Source of the DNA: Hirundichthys speculiger | Taxonomy: Eukaryota > Chordata > Actinopteri > Beloniformes > Exocoetidae | Assembly: GCA_018398805.1 (NCBI GenBank) | Contig: JAGFBZ010002318.1 | Location: 1-64,000 of the forward strand | DNA: 64,000 nt | Reading direction: 5' to 3' | In this document: piece after piece, positions 11,601-22,651 of the stretch | How the letters are laid out: every line of letters begins with the position of its first letter | Position numbering within the stretch: the stretch's first letter is position 1 | Notes under the pieces: generated by a model | Database searches by the model: none | What the model was told of the DNA's origin: nothing | What the model saw: the letters and a program-made list of their open reading frames with translations, nothing else | Program-made: the position numbers and the translations under genes

Positions 11601-14600
11601 AGTCCGGTCCAGTCCGGTCCAGTCCGGGCCAGTCCGGGCCAGTCTGGGCCAGTCCGGGCCAGTCTGGTCCAGTCTAGTCCAGTCTGGTCCAGTCTGGTCC
11701 AGTCTGGTCCAGTCTGGCCCAGTCCAGGCCAGTCCGGTCCAGTCTGGTCCAGTCCGGTCCAGTCTGGTCCAGTCCGGTCCAGTCTGGTCCAGTCCGGTCC
11801 AGTCCGGTCCGGTTCAGTCCGGTCCAGTCTGGGGTCCAGGTCCAGTCCGGTCCAGTCCGGTCCAGTCCGGTCCAGTCCGGTCCAGTCCGGTCCAGTCCGG
11901 TCCAGTCCGGTCCAGTCCGGTCCAGTCCGGTCCAGTCCAGTCCGGTCCAGTCCGGTCCAGTCCGGTCCAGTCCGGTCCAGTCCGGTCCAGTCAGGTCCAG
12001 TCCGGTCCAGTCCGGTCCAGTCCAGTCCGGTCCAGTTCGGTCCAGTCCGGGCCAGTCCGGTCCAGTCAGGTCCAGTCCGGTCCAGTCCGGGCCAGTCCGG
12101 TCCAGTCCGGGCCAGTCCGGTCCAGTCCAGGCCAGTCCGGTCCAGTCCGGGCCAGTCCGGTCCGGTCCGGTCCGGTCCGGTCCAGTCCGGTCCAGTCCGG
12201 GCCAGTCCGGTCCAGTCCGGTCCAGTCCGGTCCAGTCCGGTCCAGTCCGGGCCAGTCCGGTCCGGTCCGGTCCGGTCCGGTCCAGTCCGGGTTAGGGTTC
12301 CTTTAGCAGGAACGACTAAATACATTTCAGTCAGCGTTCCCTCCTTCGTCCCTGCGTCGTTTTATTTATGATTCACTGCTGGAGGGAAGCTGGAGAGAAG
12401 TGGAGGAATAAGAAGCATTAAAAAAAGATAAAGTAGGACTGAGAGAAACAAGAGAAGAGACGACAAAGAAAATCAAATATAAGACAAGAAGTAAGGAGGA
12501 AAATAATGAAAGAATGTAGGGATAAAGAAATAAAAGAAGAAGAAAAAGAGAAGAAAGAGCGAGCAAAGAAAAGTTCAAGACAGATGGGTTGGAAGAGACA
12601 CTCGTGTACAGCTGTGACAGATGTTTCATTCAGCCTCGTGCTACACTTAAAGATAAAAATATACTTAAACATCCACTAACAAACACCAGTGTTCCTGCAC
12701 TTTGTGTGCGTTTTTGTGTGAATTGTTTTAGAGTTCCTCAAGCGCATCGCTGTGATGTAGCAGGAACCTGTAAACCTCCGTACTGACACACACCGCCACG
12801 CCGCCACGCCGCTGCACGCTCCACTGGGTGTGTGCGCATATCTGTGCGTGTCAGAGGGGAGGAAGTGGACTGATGATGGCTAATAGGAATGAAAATCCAC
12901 CAGAGGAACAGCCCAGAGCTGACGGGTGGAGAGTCTGAGACACGGCGAGGGAGACAAAGGGACGCAGACTGGAGTTAAAATGAGCAGAGAAAGAAGCAGA
13001 GAGGTTGAGAAGTGACTGAGGAAGGAGACAGAAGTAAACAGAGCGATCAGAGAGAGAGAGACTGAAGTAGAGGTGAAGATTAGCTGTTCAGCAGGAGGAC
13101 AAAAACTGCACCGCAAGACTCTACTGAATAGAAAAACTTCCAAAGAAAGAAGAATTTATACGTAGCCACTAAAATTCATTAACTTCTACACGTAATCTGA
13201 ACACAATTCAGTTAAAAAAATCTTTTATGATTGTGTTTTTCCCAAAACAGGAGGCAGCTCAGTCAACAGTATTACATGAACACTCATTCATGAAATCTTC
13301 AACAGATAAATCACCTCCTTACTAAAAAGCTATTCTGCATTAATGAACACTGCATAAAACTCATATTTGTTGGTAATAACCTGTTTTAAGCTTTGCTTTC
13401 TTACCTTCTGTGAGCCCAGGATAATGTTTTATATTACTTTATATACATTTTTCTTATTTTCTCTGAACATCCTCATTTCAAGTGCCACTACTGGAATGAA
13501 ACCAGTGCTGCTGGGCAGAGGATCAGCAAGACGGGAGGTCCCACGGCAGAGCTCCATGTCTGGGCTCCATGGCAGAGCTCCATGTCTGGGCTCCATGGCA
13601 GAGCTCCATGTCTGGGCTCCACGGCAGAGCTCCATGTCTGGGCTCCATGGCAGAGCTCCATGTCTGGGCTCCACGGCAGAGCTCCATGTCTGGGCTCCAT
13701 GGCAGAGCTCCATGTCTGGGCTCCACGGCAGAGCTCCATGTCTGGGCTCCATGGCAGAGCTCCATGTCTAGGCTCCACGGCAGAGCTCCATGTCTGGGCT
13801 CCATGGCAGAGCTCCATGTCTAGGCTCCACGGCAGAGCTCTGTGGCTGAGCTCTGTGACTAAGTTACACGGCAGAGCTCCATAGAATAGCTCCGTTGCAG
13901 AACTATGTGGCTGGGCTACATGGTTGAGTCCTGTGGCTTGACTCTGTGGCTGGGCTCCGTGGGTTATCCAAGCTCTCTCGCAGAGCTCTATGACAGAGCT
14001 CCATGTCTGGGCTCCACGGCAGAGCTCTGTGGCTAAGCTCTGTGGCAGAGCTCTGTGGCTAAGTTACACGGCAGAGCTCCATGGAAGAGCTCCGTTGCAG
14101 AACTTTGTGGCTGGGCTAAGTGGTGTAGTTCTGTGGCTGGGCTAAGTGGTGTAGTTCTGTGGCTGGGCTCCATGGCAGAGTTCAGTGGCTGAGTTACATG
14201 GCTGGGCTCCCAGGTTGGGCTCTGTGGCAGGGCTACATGGTTGAGTCCTGTGGCTTGACTCTGTGGCTGGGCTCCGTGGGTTATCCAAACTCTCTCGCAG
14301 AACTCTGTGGCTGGGCTAAGTGGCTGAGATCAGTGGCAGAACAAAGTGCCTGGGCTCCATGGCAGAGCTCAGTTTCAGAGTTCTGTGGCTGAATTCCGTT
14401 GCTGAGCTTCTGCAGGACCAGGACTGTTCATATTTCCAGTAGTGGGATGGCTTTGGTTAGCATGGCTAAGCTGAACTTCATCTGCTGATGTTTCCAGAAC
14501 GGCCACAGTCAGTCATGGTGGTCTATTCATATAATCAGGACAACACCCAAGCACAAAAATAAAAATACATTTACTTTACACTCTGACTGTGATCTATTTG

Positions 14601-17600
14601 GATTTTATTCACAGCTCAGATGTCAATATAATGCTAAGCGCCAAGTTGCTAAAATGATGACAGCAATGGCTAGCAACAACAAGCTGTCAATCAAACATGT
14701 CAAATGACATCCAGCTGTCTGGTTGGTCAGCTTTATTGCTTAAAATCAATTTATCTGAGGCGATATAAAAGAATTCACCCCTGTACCTTCGTCAGTGATG
14801 TTAAATGTAACTGCTCGGTTCCTTCCCCTTTACTCCTGTAGTGCAGCGGTTAGCACTGATGCTGCTGGCAGAGAAAGCTGCTGGTGAAAGAGCCTTGACT
14901 GGTCCGGGACTAGAAAGCTGCTGGTGAAAGAGCCTTGACTGGTCCGGGACTAGAAAGCTGCTGGTGAAAGAGCCTTGACTGGTCCGGGACTAGAAGGCTG
15001 CTGGTGAAAGAGCCTTGACTGGTCCGGACTAGAAGCTGCTGGTGAAAGAGCCTGACTGGTCCGGGACTAGAAAGCTGCTGGTGAAAGAGCCTTGACTGGT
15101 CCGGGACTAGAAAGCTGCTGGTGAAAGAGCCTTGACTGGTCCGGGACTAGAAGCTGCTGGTGAAAGAGCCTTGACTGGTCCGGGACTAGAAGGCTGCTGG
15201 TGAAAGAGCCTGACTGGTCCGGGACTAGAAGGCTGCTGGTGAAAGAGCCTTGACTGGTCCGGGACTAGAAAGCTGCTGGTGAAAGAGCCTTGACTGGTCC
15301 GGGACTAGAAAGCTGCTGGTGAAAGAGCCTTGACTGGTCCGGGACTAGAAGGCTGCTGGTGAAAGAGCCTGACTGACTAGAAAGTGAAAGAGCCTGACTG
15401 GTCCGGGACTAGAAAGCTGCTGGTGAAAGAGCCTTGACTGGTCCGGGACTAGAAAGCTGCTGGTGAAAGAGCCTTGACTGGTCCGGGACTAGAAGGCTGC
15501 TGGTGAAAGAGCCTTGACTGGTCCGGGACTAGAAGTGCTGGTGAAGCTGCTGTCCGGGACTAGAAAGAGCCTCTGACTGAAGTGCTGGGACTGGGTCCGG
15601 GACTAGAAAGCTGCTGGGGAAAGAGCCTTGACTGGTCCGGGACTAGAAGGCTGCTGGTGAAAGAGCCTTGACTGGTCCGGGACTAGAAAGCTGCTGGTGA
15701 AAGAGCCTTGACTGGTCCGGGACTAGAAGGCTGCTGGTGAAAGAGCTTGACTGGTCCTGGGACTGAAGTGCTGGTGAAAGAGCCTTGACTGGTCCGGGAC
15801 TAGAAAGCTGCTGGTGAAAGAGCCTTGACTGGTCCCGGGACTAGAAAGCTGCTGGTGAAAGAGCCTTGACTGGTCCGGGACTAGAAGGCTGCTGGTGAAA
15901 GAGCCTTGACTGGTCCGGGACTAGAAAGCTGCTGGTGAAAGAGCCTTGACTGGTCCGGGACTAGAAAGCTGCTGGTGAAAGAGCCTTGACTGGTCCGGGA
16001 CTAGAAGGCTGCTGGTGAAAGAGCCTTGACTGTCCGGACTAGAAAGCTGCTGGTGAAAAGAGCCTTGACTGGTCCGGGACTAGAAAGCTGCTGGTGAAAG
16101 AGCCTTGACTGGTCCGGGACTAGAAAGCTGCTGGTGAAAGCTGACTGTGCTGAAAGAGCCTTGACTGGTCCGGGACTAGAAAGCTGCTGGTGAAAGAGCC
16201 TTGACTGGTCCGGGACTAGAAGGCTGGTGAAAGAGCTTGACTGGTCGGGACTAGAAAGCTGCTGGTGAAAGAGCCTTGACTGGTCCGGGACTAGAAGGCT
16301 GCTGGTGAAAGAGCCTTGACTGGTCCGGGACTAGAAGGCTGCTGGTGAAAGAGCCTTGACTGGTCCGGGACTAGAAAGCTGCTGGTGAAAGAGCCTTGAC
16401 TGGTCCGGGACTAGAAAGCTGCTGGTGAAAGAGCCTTGACTGGTCCGGGACTAGAAAGCTGCTGGTGAAAGAGCCTTGACTGGTCCGGGACTAGAAAGCT
16501 GCTGGTGAAAGAGCCTTGACTGGTCCGGGACTAGAAAGCTGCTGGTGAAAGAGCCTTGACTGGTCCGGGGACTAGAAAGCTGCTGGTGAAAAGCCTTGAC
16601 TGGTCCGGGACTAGAAAGCTGCTGGTGAAAGAGCCTTGACTGGTCCGGGACTAGAAAGCTGCTGGTGAAAGAGCCTTGACTGGTCCGGGACTAGAAAGCT
16701 GCTGGTGAAAGAGCCTTGACTGGTCCGGGACTAGAAAGCTGCTGGTGAAAGAGCCTTGACTGGTCCGGGACTAGAAAGCTGCTGGTGAAAGAGCCTTGAC
16801 TGGTCCGGGACTAGAAAGCTGCTGGTGAAAGAGCCTTGACTGGTCCGGGACTAGAAAGCTGCTGGTGAAAGAGCCTTGACTGGTCCGGGACTAGAAGGCT
16901 GCTGGTGAAAGAGCCTTGACTGGTCCGGGACTAGAAGGCTGCTGGTGAAAGAGCCTTGACTGGTCCGGGACTAGAAGGCTGCTGGTGAAAGAGCCTTGAC
17001 TGGTCCGGGACTAGAAAGCTGCTGGTGAAAGAGCTGACTGGTCCGGGGACTAGAAAGCTGCTGAAAGAGCCTTGACTGGTCCGGGACTAGAAAGCTGCTG
17101 GTGAAAGAGCCTTGACTGGTCCGGGAGAAACTGCTGGTGAAAGAGCCTGGACTGGTCGGGACTAGAAAGCTGCTGGTTGAAAGAGCCTTGACTGGTCCGG
17201 GACTAGAAAGCTGCTGGTGAAAGAGCCTTGACTGGTCCGGGACTAGAAGGCTGCTGGTGAAAGAGCCTTGACTGGTCCGGGACTAGAAAGCTGCTGGTGA
17301 AAGAGCCTTGACTGGTCCGGGACTAGAAAGCTGCTGGTGAAAGAGCCTTGACTGGTCCGGGACTAGAAAGCTGCTGGTGAAAGAGCCTTGACTGGTCCGG
17401 GACTAGAAGGCTGCTGGTGAGAGCTGAGAGAGCCTTGAATGGTCCGGGACTAGAAGCTGCTGGTGAAGAGCCTTGACTGGTCCGGGACTAGAAAGCTGCT
17501 GGTGAAAGAGCCTTGACTGGTCCGGGACTAGAAAGCTGCTGGTGAAAGAGCCTTGACTGGTCCGGGGGGACTAGAAAGCTGCTGGTGAAAGAGCCTTGAC

Positions 17601-20600
17601 TGGTCCGGGACTAGAAAGCTGCTGGTTGAAAGAGCCTTGACTGGTCCGGGACTAGAAAGCTGCTGGTGAAAGAGCCTTGACTGGTCCGGGACTAGAAAGC
17701 TGCTGGTGAAGAGCCTTGACTGGTCCGGGACTAGAAAGGGCTGCTGGTGAAAGAGCCTTGACTGGTCCGGGACTAGAAGCTGCTGGTGAAAGAGCCTTGA
17801 CTGGTCCGGGACTAGAAAGCTGCTGGTGAAAGAGCCTTGACTGGTCCGGGACTAGAAAGCTGCTGGTGAAAGAGCCTTGACTGGTCCGGGACTAGAAAGC
17901 TGCTGGTGAAAGAGCCTTGACTGGTCCGGGACTAGAAAGCTGCTGGTGAAAGAGCCTTGACTGGTCCGGGACTAGAAAGCTGCTGGTGAAAGAGCCTGAC
18001 TGGTCCGGGGACTAGAAGTGCTGGTGAAAGAGCCTGGACTGGTCCGGGACTAGAAGGCTGCTGGTGAAAGAGCCTTGACTGGTCCGGACTAGAAAGCTGC
18101 TGGTGAAAGAGCCTTGACTGGTCCGGGACTAGAAAGCTGCTGGTGAAAGAGCCTTGACTGGTCCGGGACTAGAAAGCTGCTGGTGAAAGAGCCTTGACTG
18201 GTCCGGGACTAGAAGCTGCTGGTGAAAGAGCCTTGACTGGTCCGGGACTAGAAAGGCTGCTGGTGAAAGAGCCTTGACTGGTCCGGGACTAGAAAGCTGC
18301 TGGTGAAAGAGCCTTGACTGTGGTCCGGGACTAGAAAGCTGCTGGTGAAAGAGCCTTGACTGGTCCGGGACTAGAAAGCTGCTGGTGAAAGAGCCTTGAC
18401 TGGTCCGGGACTAGAAAGCTGCTGGTGAAAGAGCCTTGACTGGTCCGGGACTAGAAAGCTGCTGGTGAAAGCCTTGACTGGTCCGGGACTAGAAAGCTGC
18501 TGGTGAAAGAGCCTTGACTGGTCCGGGACTAGAAAGCTGCTGGTGAAAGAGCCTTGACTGGTCCGGGACTAGAAAGCTGCTGGTGAAAGAGCCTTGACTG
18601 GTCCGGGACTAGAAAGCTGCTGGTGAAAGAGCCTTGACTGGTCCGGGACTAGAAAGCTGCTGGTGAAAGAGCCTTGACTGGTCCGGGACTAGAAAGCTGC
18701 TGGTGAAAGAGCCTTGTGTCCTGAAAAGATTGACTGGTCCGGGACTAGAAAGCTGCTGGTGAAAGAGCCTTGACTGGTCCGGGACTAGAAAGCTGCTGGT
18801 GAAAGAGCCTTGACTGGTCCTGGACTAGAAAGCTGTTATATAAGCACGTTGTTGTTTTTGTTGTAACTTCAGAGACCAAAACTGATTTTTTAACTGTGTT
18901 GCAAAGTCTCTCATTTTAACGTGGGAGTCAGTTGGATTTGCTCTGTTTTGGAGTCAGCACCTAGTGGTCAGTCACAGAACTGCAACAAAAATGTACTTTC
19001 TCCTCAGCTTCGATATAAAATGAGTTAGTTGCTGCTTGATAAGTCCAACGAAGCATCCAAGAGGTGAAAAGATGATATGATATGGAAAAAAAACACATTT
19101 CTCTACATGTTCTCAAAGAAAAATCCCTCCAGCAATCACGCACATCAGAACTATATAAAACATTAAAAGGATTCATCATTATCAGTCACTGCATGTGAAC
19201 CAGCAAAGCAAAGGTGCGTTAGACGTGAGTCAGAAAGACTAACAACAAAGAAAACCTTTCCACTAACAAACCTGCTCGTTGGTCACACGGTGGAGAAAAA
19301 AACATGTCACATGACATTTGGACCTTCTGGTTTCAGCTCTCCCTCCAGCTGGAGCTCAGGAGATAACTGGTCGGCCACAAACTGCAGTCTGCCTCATTTA
19401 ATCAGTGGCTTCATCAGTTCACACATGAAGGTGTCATAATGCCAGATAGTGAGCGCCTGTTGCCCCCAGGTTGTTCTTATTAGTTGTGGAGGATAAAAGC
19501 GTTTGCTAAACACAGTTGTTTTAGACGACTGGAGGAAGTCGTGTGAGTGAAACGCCTGCTATTGTTGAAAGGAGTGAAATGTGTTTCAGTATCTCCAAGT
19601 AGAGTCAAAAAGAAAAAAGGCGGGGCTTCAAGTCTCTGTGTTTCCCCCCCAGTCCTCCCAGAGCATGACAGGAGGTGTAGCTGCCCCCCCATCCTGAGAA
19701 AGCTTATGAACTATGTTCAGAGGCTCAGTGACGTGTAGAAAAAGAACAATGCAGCGTGTTAATGTCATATTCAATGTCAGTAGTGCTGCAGCAGTCAGTA
19801 ACGAGCTGAATACTAATTGATTTACTTTTAATCACAACCCCTGTCTTTTTTCTTTTAAATTAAAAACCTCTGTCATGAGTGTGTGATCTTGACGAGCTGA
19901 AGGAGACCCAACATGTAATTTTACAGAACAAAGCACATGTCAAGCTCCTGTATATGACGGTGATTTACTGATAAAACATTTACACACAGAAGAGTGTAAA
20001 CAGTCTCACAGATGACCCACATGTGGTTTCTGTTTTCACCATCACACTCCTCTTTCCTCGCTTCTTTCATCTACGTTCCTCTCTGACTGCCAACTTAAAA
20101 AGCTTCTCCACGTCTGATCACATCTGCCTCTGTGTTTTCCAGCTACAGACTCCAGTCATCTATTGATGCATTTTGGTCCATTTAGTTGAATTGTAAGTTT
20201 CCTGGAGTCTTGGTCCTCATGGACGACACTGGTGGCGCTCGTTAGTCACACGATCACTCAGGATCTGGTTGGGATCCGGTACCAAAGGGTCTCTGTTTAG
20301 GTTCTGTGTGGTGTTTTCAGTTCTGCAGAGCTGCTGGGGCTTCAGTCAGTGGGGGGGGGGGGTCAGAAACGTTTCTCGTTCATGCAGCTGGGCTGTGAAG
20401 ACTGGAAGCCTGAAGAGTGAAGTTGGGGTTAAACTGAGTTCAGACATAAGAAGTAGGAGGGAACGAGGGAGTTAAAGGAGACAGAAAAGTGATTAACGTC
20501 AGGAAAAGAAAAACAGCGTGAGGGTTGGGTGAGAAAGACAGATGGAGGTGAAGATGATGTGAGAGGAGAGGAAGCTGAAAAAGTGAGGGGGAGGAGGTTC

Positions 20601-20954
20601 AGAGACGATGGAAGCGTGGGCAATGAAGAGAAAAGGTCAAAGACAACTGAAAAGTTCAGATTCAGAGTTGTAAATTTACCACTTCATCTCCCTTTCTGTT
20701 TGTTTGGGAGCTGAGCTGCAGCTGCTGTTGTGGTTTTGAAGTGTTCTTGTTTCTGCGAGGGTCTGCTGCTTCGTAGCGGAGCGTCAGGTGGGCCAGCAGG
20801 TGGTTGGGTTCAAGTTAGGCTCCGCCTTAAAACTGGTTTCACTTTCAAACTTCATGACTGACATTTTTGTAGTTTTTGTTCAAATGGTGTCACATGTGCA
20901 GATGTTTGACCCCTACAGCACGGAGTTTGTACCTGGAACACACCTTTTTACACT

Positions 20955-20990
<36 letters not shown>

Positions 20991-22651
20991 CACAACCATC
21001 CTCCTGCTCCCACCCCCCCAACCCACCCCCCCCCCCACCCCCCCCCCCCCCCCCCCCCCCACCCCCCCCCCCCCCCCACTGAAGACGAGAGCAGACAATT
21101 TAAAAAAAATACATCATCAAATCATACATTCTTGATTTGAAACCATCATTTTTTTAGACTGTAAACTATGACATGCAACACACATCTTTATTTTATTATC
21201 TATTTCAGATGAGAATTTAAAGTGATTGTGACGATGAGTACGTTTATTTCCATTCAGTTTAATGTCAGATTGATGTATCAAACCCCTTTTAGATGCTGAA
21301 CATGCTGAACTTTCTGGAGCAGCATTCACAGCTCCTGCAGCCTCTTCTCTACACGCTCTTTTCTTCTCTGGATGCTAGTTTTGAGTAATTTAGACGTCCT
21401 TCAGGAATCTTCCTCTGAGACTGATTTCCAGGTCACAGTCAGGAGAACGTAAGGGAGCGGAGACAAGGACGCAAAGAACTGGACAGATGATATGAGCTGC
21501 TCACACAAGAGAACAAATTCAGAAAATATCTGGTCAGCAGGATTCAAGACCAGAGCTCCATCTAGTGGTCACTTAGGAGAATAACAGGTGATCCTTCATG
21601 AAAGATAAATAAACAAAACCTGTGATTTTATTATATTTTGAATATTGTGAACTGAATTAATTTCTGCACCTAACAGGGCTGGTTTAAATGAAGCTCAAAT
21701 GTGTCACGGTTAAAATGTTCAGTAGTTTCATCCACTGGGACCAAACTAAACACAGCTGCTGGTTTATGTGTGTTACTGGAGACAAACATGTCTGCCGGAG
21801 GATTTTCATGAAGCGCTGGAGTGATGATACCTGCAACAGACGTGAGCCGCTCGATTCTTTCAGCTTCATGCGTTTACCTTTGAAAAATAACGGAATATTG
21901 TGTCATTTTCTCTCATGTGACAGAAGTTATAAGTGTTGAAAAAGTTCCGTCTACGCTTCTCTGAATTGCACTAATTCATCCATGATTGTCGTCAGGGTTT
22001 GTGTGCATTAACTCCACATGTCTGGATCTCTGTTATCCTCTGTAGGACGACACTCTTCAGGCTTTATGGTGACGTATCACAAGCTCTAATGAACTATTCA
22101 CAGTGAAAAACTGCTCAGTGTCACATGACTATTGTGTTATTTCTGTATTTTTTTATGTGAATGCAGTGTGAGATTTACAGCGTGACGACCCAGACCGGTT
22201 CTGTCTGGACCATCTAAATAAGTTGATGAATCCCTGGGGTTCATCCTTCAGAGTTGCAGCTGTGAGATATTGAGAGTGTGACAGCAGCTCTGTCACTGTC
22301 AGATGCTTGTTTCTCTGCTACTCGCTCACACTGACATAAACACCGTCTCTGCTGAACAGAACTGAACCTCTTCAAAGACGTCTCGGTCCGTTTGCATTCA
22401 TTAAATGCACGGATACTAAAAAGGCTCAGTGTTTGTGAAGGTGCATCAGGATTCGCTGGTTAAAACTCTCCTTTGTTTCGTTTGTTTCCCTGCAGCGCTG
22501 GCAGAGATCAGGAACCCACTTGGAGCACATCGTCTCCCGGTTCTGCTTGGACTCGGAGATGGCTCTGGACGGGGACTCGTCCCGGATGCTGGTGGTCAGC
22601 CCCTGTGAATTAAGCGCGTACACACAGAGATGGGAAGTTCCCTTTTCTTGA
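7639..22651 (+). CDS. Polypeptide N-acetylgalactosaminyltransferase, 3' end (last two coding exons)
   Basis: Exons 7639-7758 and 22496-22651 join in phase 0 to give 91 residues and a TGA. The peptide fits the end of the C-terminal ricin B-type lectin domain of Golgi GALNT enzymes, which start mucin-type O-glycosylation by moving GalNAc from UDP-GalNAc onto Ser/Thr. Visible marks are the QHCLS cysteine, a K-Q-R-W (Q-x-W) across the splice, the CLD triplet (FCLDSE), a further Cys (SPCEL), and a closing Q-R-W five residues before the stop. The glycosyltransferase domain is not in the window and should lie to the left. The member is not resolved; GALNT14 or GALNT16-like is my guess from the lectin wording. 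The intron between the two exons is 14.7 kb and full of minisatellites. Confidence 0.78.
7951..8009. repeat. (CA)n microsatellite
   Basis: About 59 bases of CA dinucleotide with one CG interruption. It lies in the GALNT terminal intron. Confidence 0.95.
8361..9131. repeat. Compound minisatellite: fixed 27-mer plus variable GT run, 16 copies
   Basis: Sixteen copies of ATTTCTACCTTTTCCTGGTT followed by TCTCCAT or TCTCCGT, each followed by a GT run of different length. The constant block is nearly invariant while the GT run varies from about 14 to 28 bases, so repeat length runs from about 43 to 57 bp. There is no stop in any of the three plus-strand frames over about 770 bases, which produces three overlapping cysteine/valine-rich frames; none is credible as a gene. 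Confidence 0.97.
9349..10465 (+). repeat. Dispersed fish repeat, copy 2, interrupted
   Basis: Same family as 1273-1660, starting GGGCAGCACGGTGGCCTGG. The copy runs to 9634, is broken by a 744-bp insertion (9635-10378), and resumes with GAGCTGGGACAGACTCCAGC through the GATGGATGGATGG tail ending near 10465. Comparison with copy 1 gives the empty-site sequence directly. Confidence 0.85.
9635..10378. mobile_element. 744-bp DNA transposon with CAG(A/G)CATGAAAAT ends
   Basis: The left end reads CAGACATGAAAAT and the right end ATTTTCATGCCTG, giving 13-bp inverted termini with one mismatch. The host repeat is duplicated as TTCACC on both sides (9629-9634 and 10379-10384). The empty site in copy 1 reads CTTTCACCTGTAGACGG, which confirms the insertion. 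No transposase is recognisable inside. The CAG...CTG ends recall hAT-like elements, but a six-base duplication is shorter than the hAT eight, so the superfamily is left open. Confidence 0.75.
11494..12290. repeat. 10-bp minisatellite (CCGGTCCAGT)n, about 80 copies
   Basis: Roughly 800 bases built from the decamer CCGGTCCAGT. Variants include CCGGGCCAGT, CTGGTCCAGT, and stretches where AGT is lost to give GGTCCGGTCC. Long stop-free frames run on both strands (S-G-P-V-rich on plus, D-R-T-G-rich on minus) only because the unit lacks stop codons. I see no start context, splice sites or domain. Confidence 0.97.
12291..13540. other. Non-coding intron, purine-rich blocks
   Basis: No exon seen. The plus strand is rich in GA from about 12370 to 12560 and again from 12890 to 13080, which gives serine/leucine-rich frames on the minus strand with no recognisable content. 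Confidence 0.6.
13541..14412. repeat. 26-bp minisatellite decaying into a degenerate flank
   Basis: From 13541 to about 13840 the unit GGCTCCATGGCAGAGCTCCA plus TGTCTG (26 bp) repeats about eleven times, alternating CCATGG and CCACGG versions. Each unit is two related 13-mers, which suggests doubling of a shorter ancestor. From 13840 to 14412 the same words continue in scrambled, diverged form, so the clean part looks like recent amplification within an older array. The recurring open frames in all phases are artefacts. Confidence 0.93.
14871..18835. repeat. 40-bp minisatellite, about 99 copies, 4 kb
   Basis: Unit CTGCTGGTGAAAGAGCCTTG followed by ACTGGTCCGGGACTAGAAAG, 40 bp, over 3.96 kb. 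Most units are identical. The commonest variant is AAAGCTG versus AAGGCTG. Scattered units have one-base losses or short scrambles (15020-15050, 15370, 15535-15600, 16140, 17040-17160, 17420, 18712-18730), a pattern expected of residual long-read errors, true indels, or both. It ends with the incomplete unit TGGACTAGAAAGCTG. It has no spacers and no stop-free frame of note. Confidence 0.98.
18836..22495. other. GALNT terminal intron, right part
   Basis: No exon or clear transposon recognised. It contains a poly-A and poly-C tract (20956-21079), a purine-rich block (20410-20640) and unremarkable AT-rich sequence. Confidence 0.6.
20956..21079. repeat. Poly-A run followed by C-rich tract
   Basis: Thirty-three A residues, then a short CCACAACCATCC linker, then about 70 bases that are nearly all C with isolated A. 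The proline-rich open frames across it are artefacts. Tract lengths here are likely inexact in any assembly. Confidence 0.95.
22496..22651 (+). CDS. GALNT last coding exon
   Basis: The acceptor TTTGTTTCCCTGCAG is followed by 51 codons and TGA (22649-22651). Key residues are RW at the start, LEH, F-C-L-D-S, V-S-P-C-E, and T-Q-R-W near the end: the CLD and QxW marks of the last lectin subdomain. It joins the exon at 7639-7758 in phase 0. Confidence 0.8.
   Translation, partial: RWQRSGTHLEHIVSRFCLDSEMALDGDSSRMLVVSPCELSAYTQRWEVPFS

Noticed and set aside
11429..12325. Long frames on both strands (nearly 300 residues), S-G-P-V and D-R-T-G repeats resembling a structural protein
   Set aside because: They follow directly from a 10-bp unit without stops. 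Stop-free frames on both strands at once and a GT-free unit explain them without coding.
13367..13884. Overlapping frames repeating MAELHVWAP and MSGLHGRAP-type blocks
   Set aside because: A 26-bp tandem unit cycles through all three frames; the period is not divisible by three, so no protein repeat is being maintained.
14871..18835. Possible CRISPR array
   Set aside because: The 40-bp units are contiguous with no unique spacers, in a vertebrate genome; it is a minisatellite.
20788..21135. Lys-rich and Pro-rich frame
   Set aside because: Poly-A followed by poly-C tract; low-complexity artefact.
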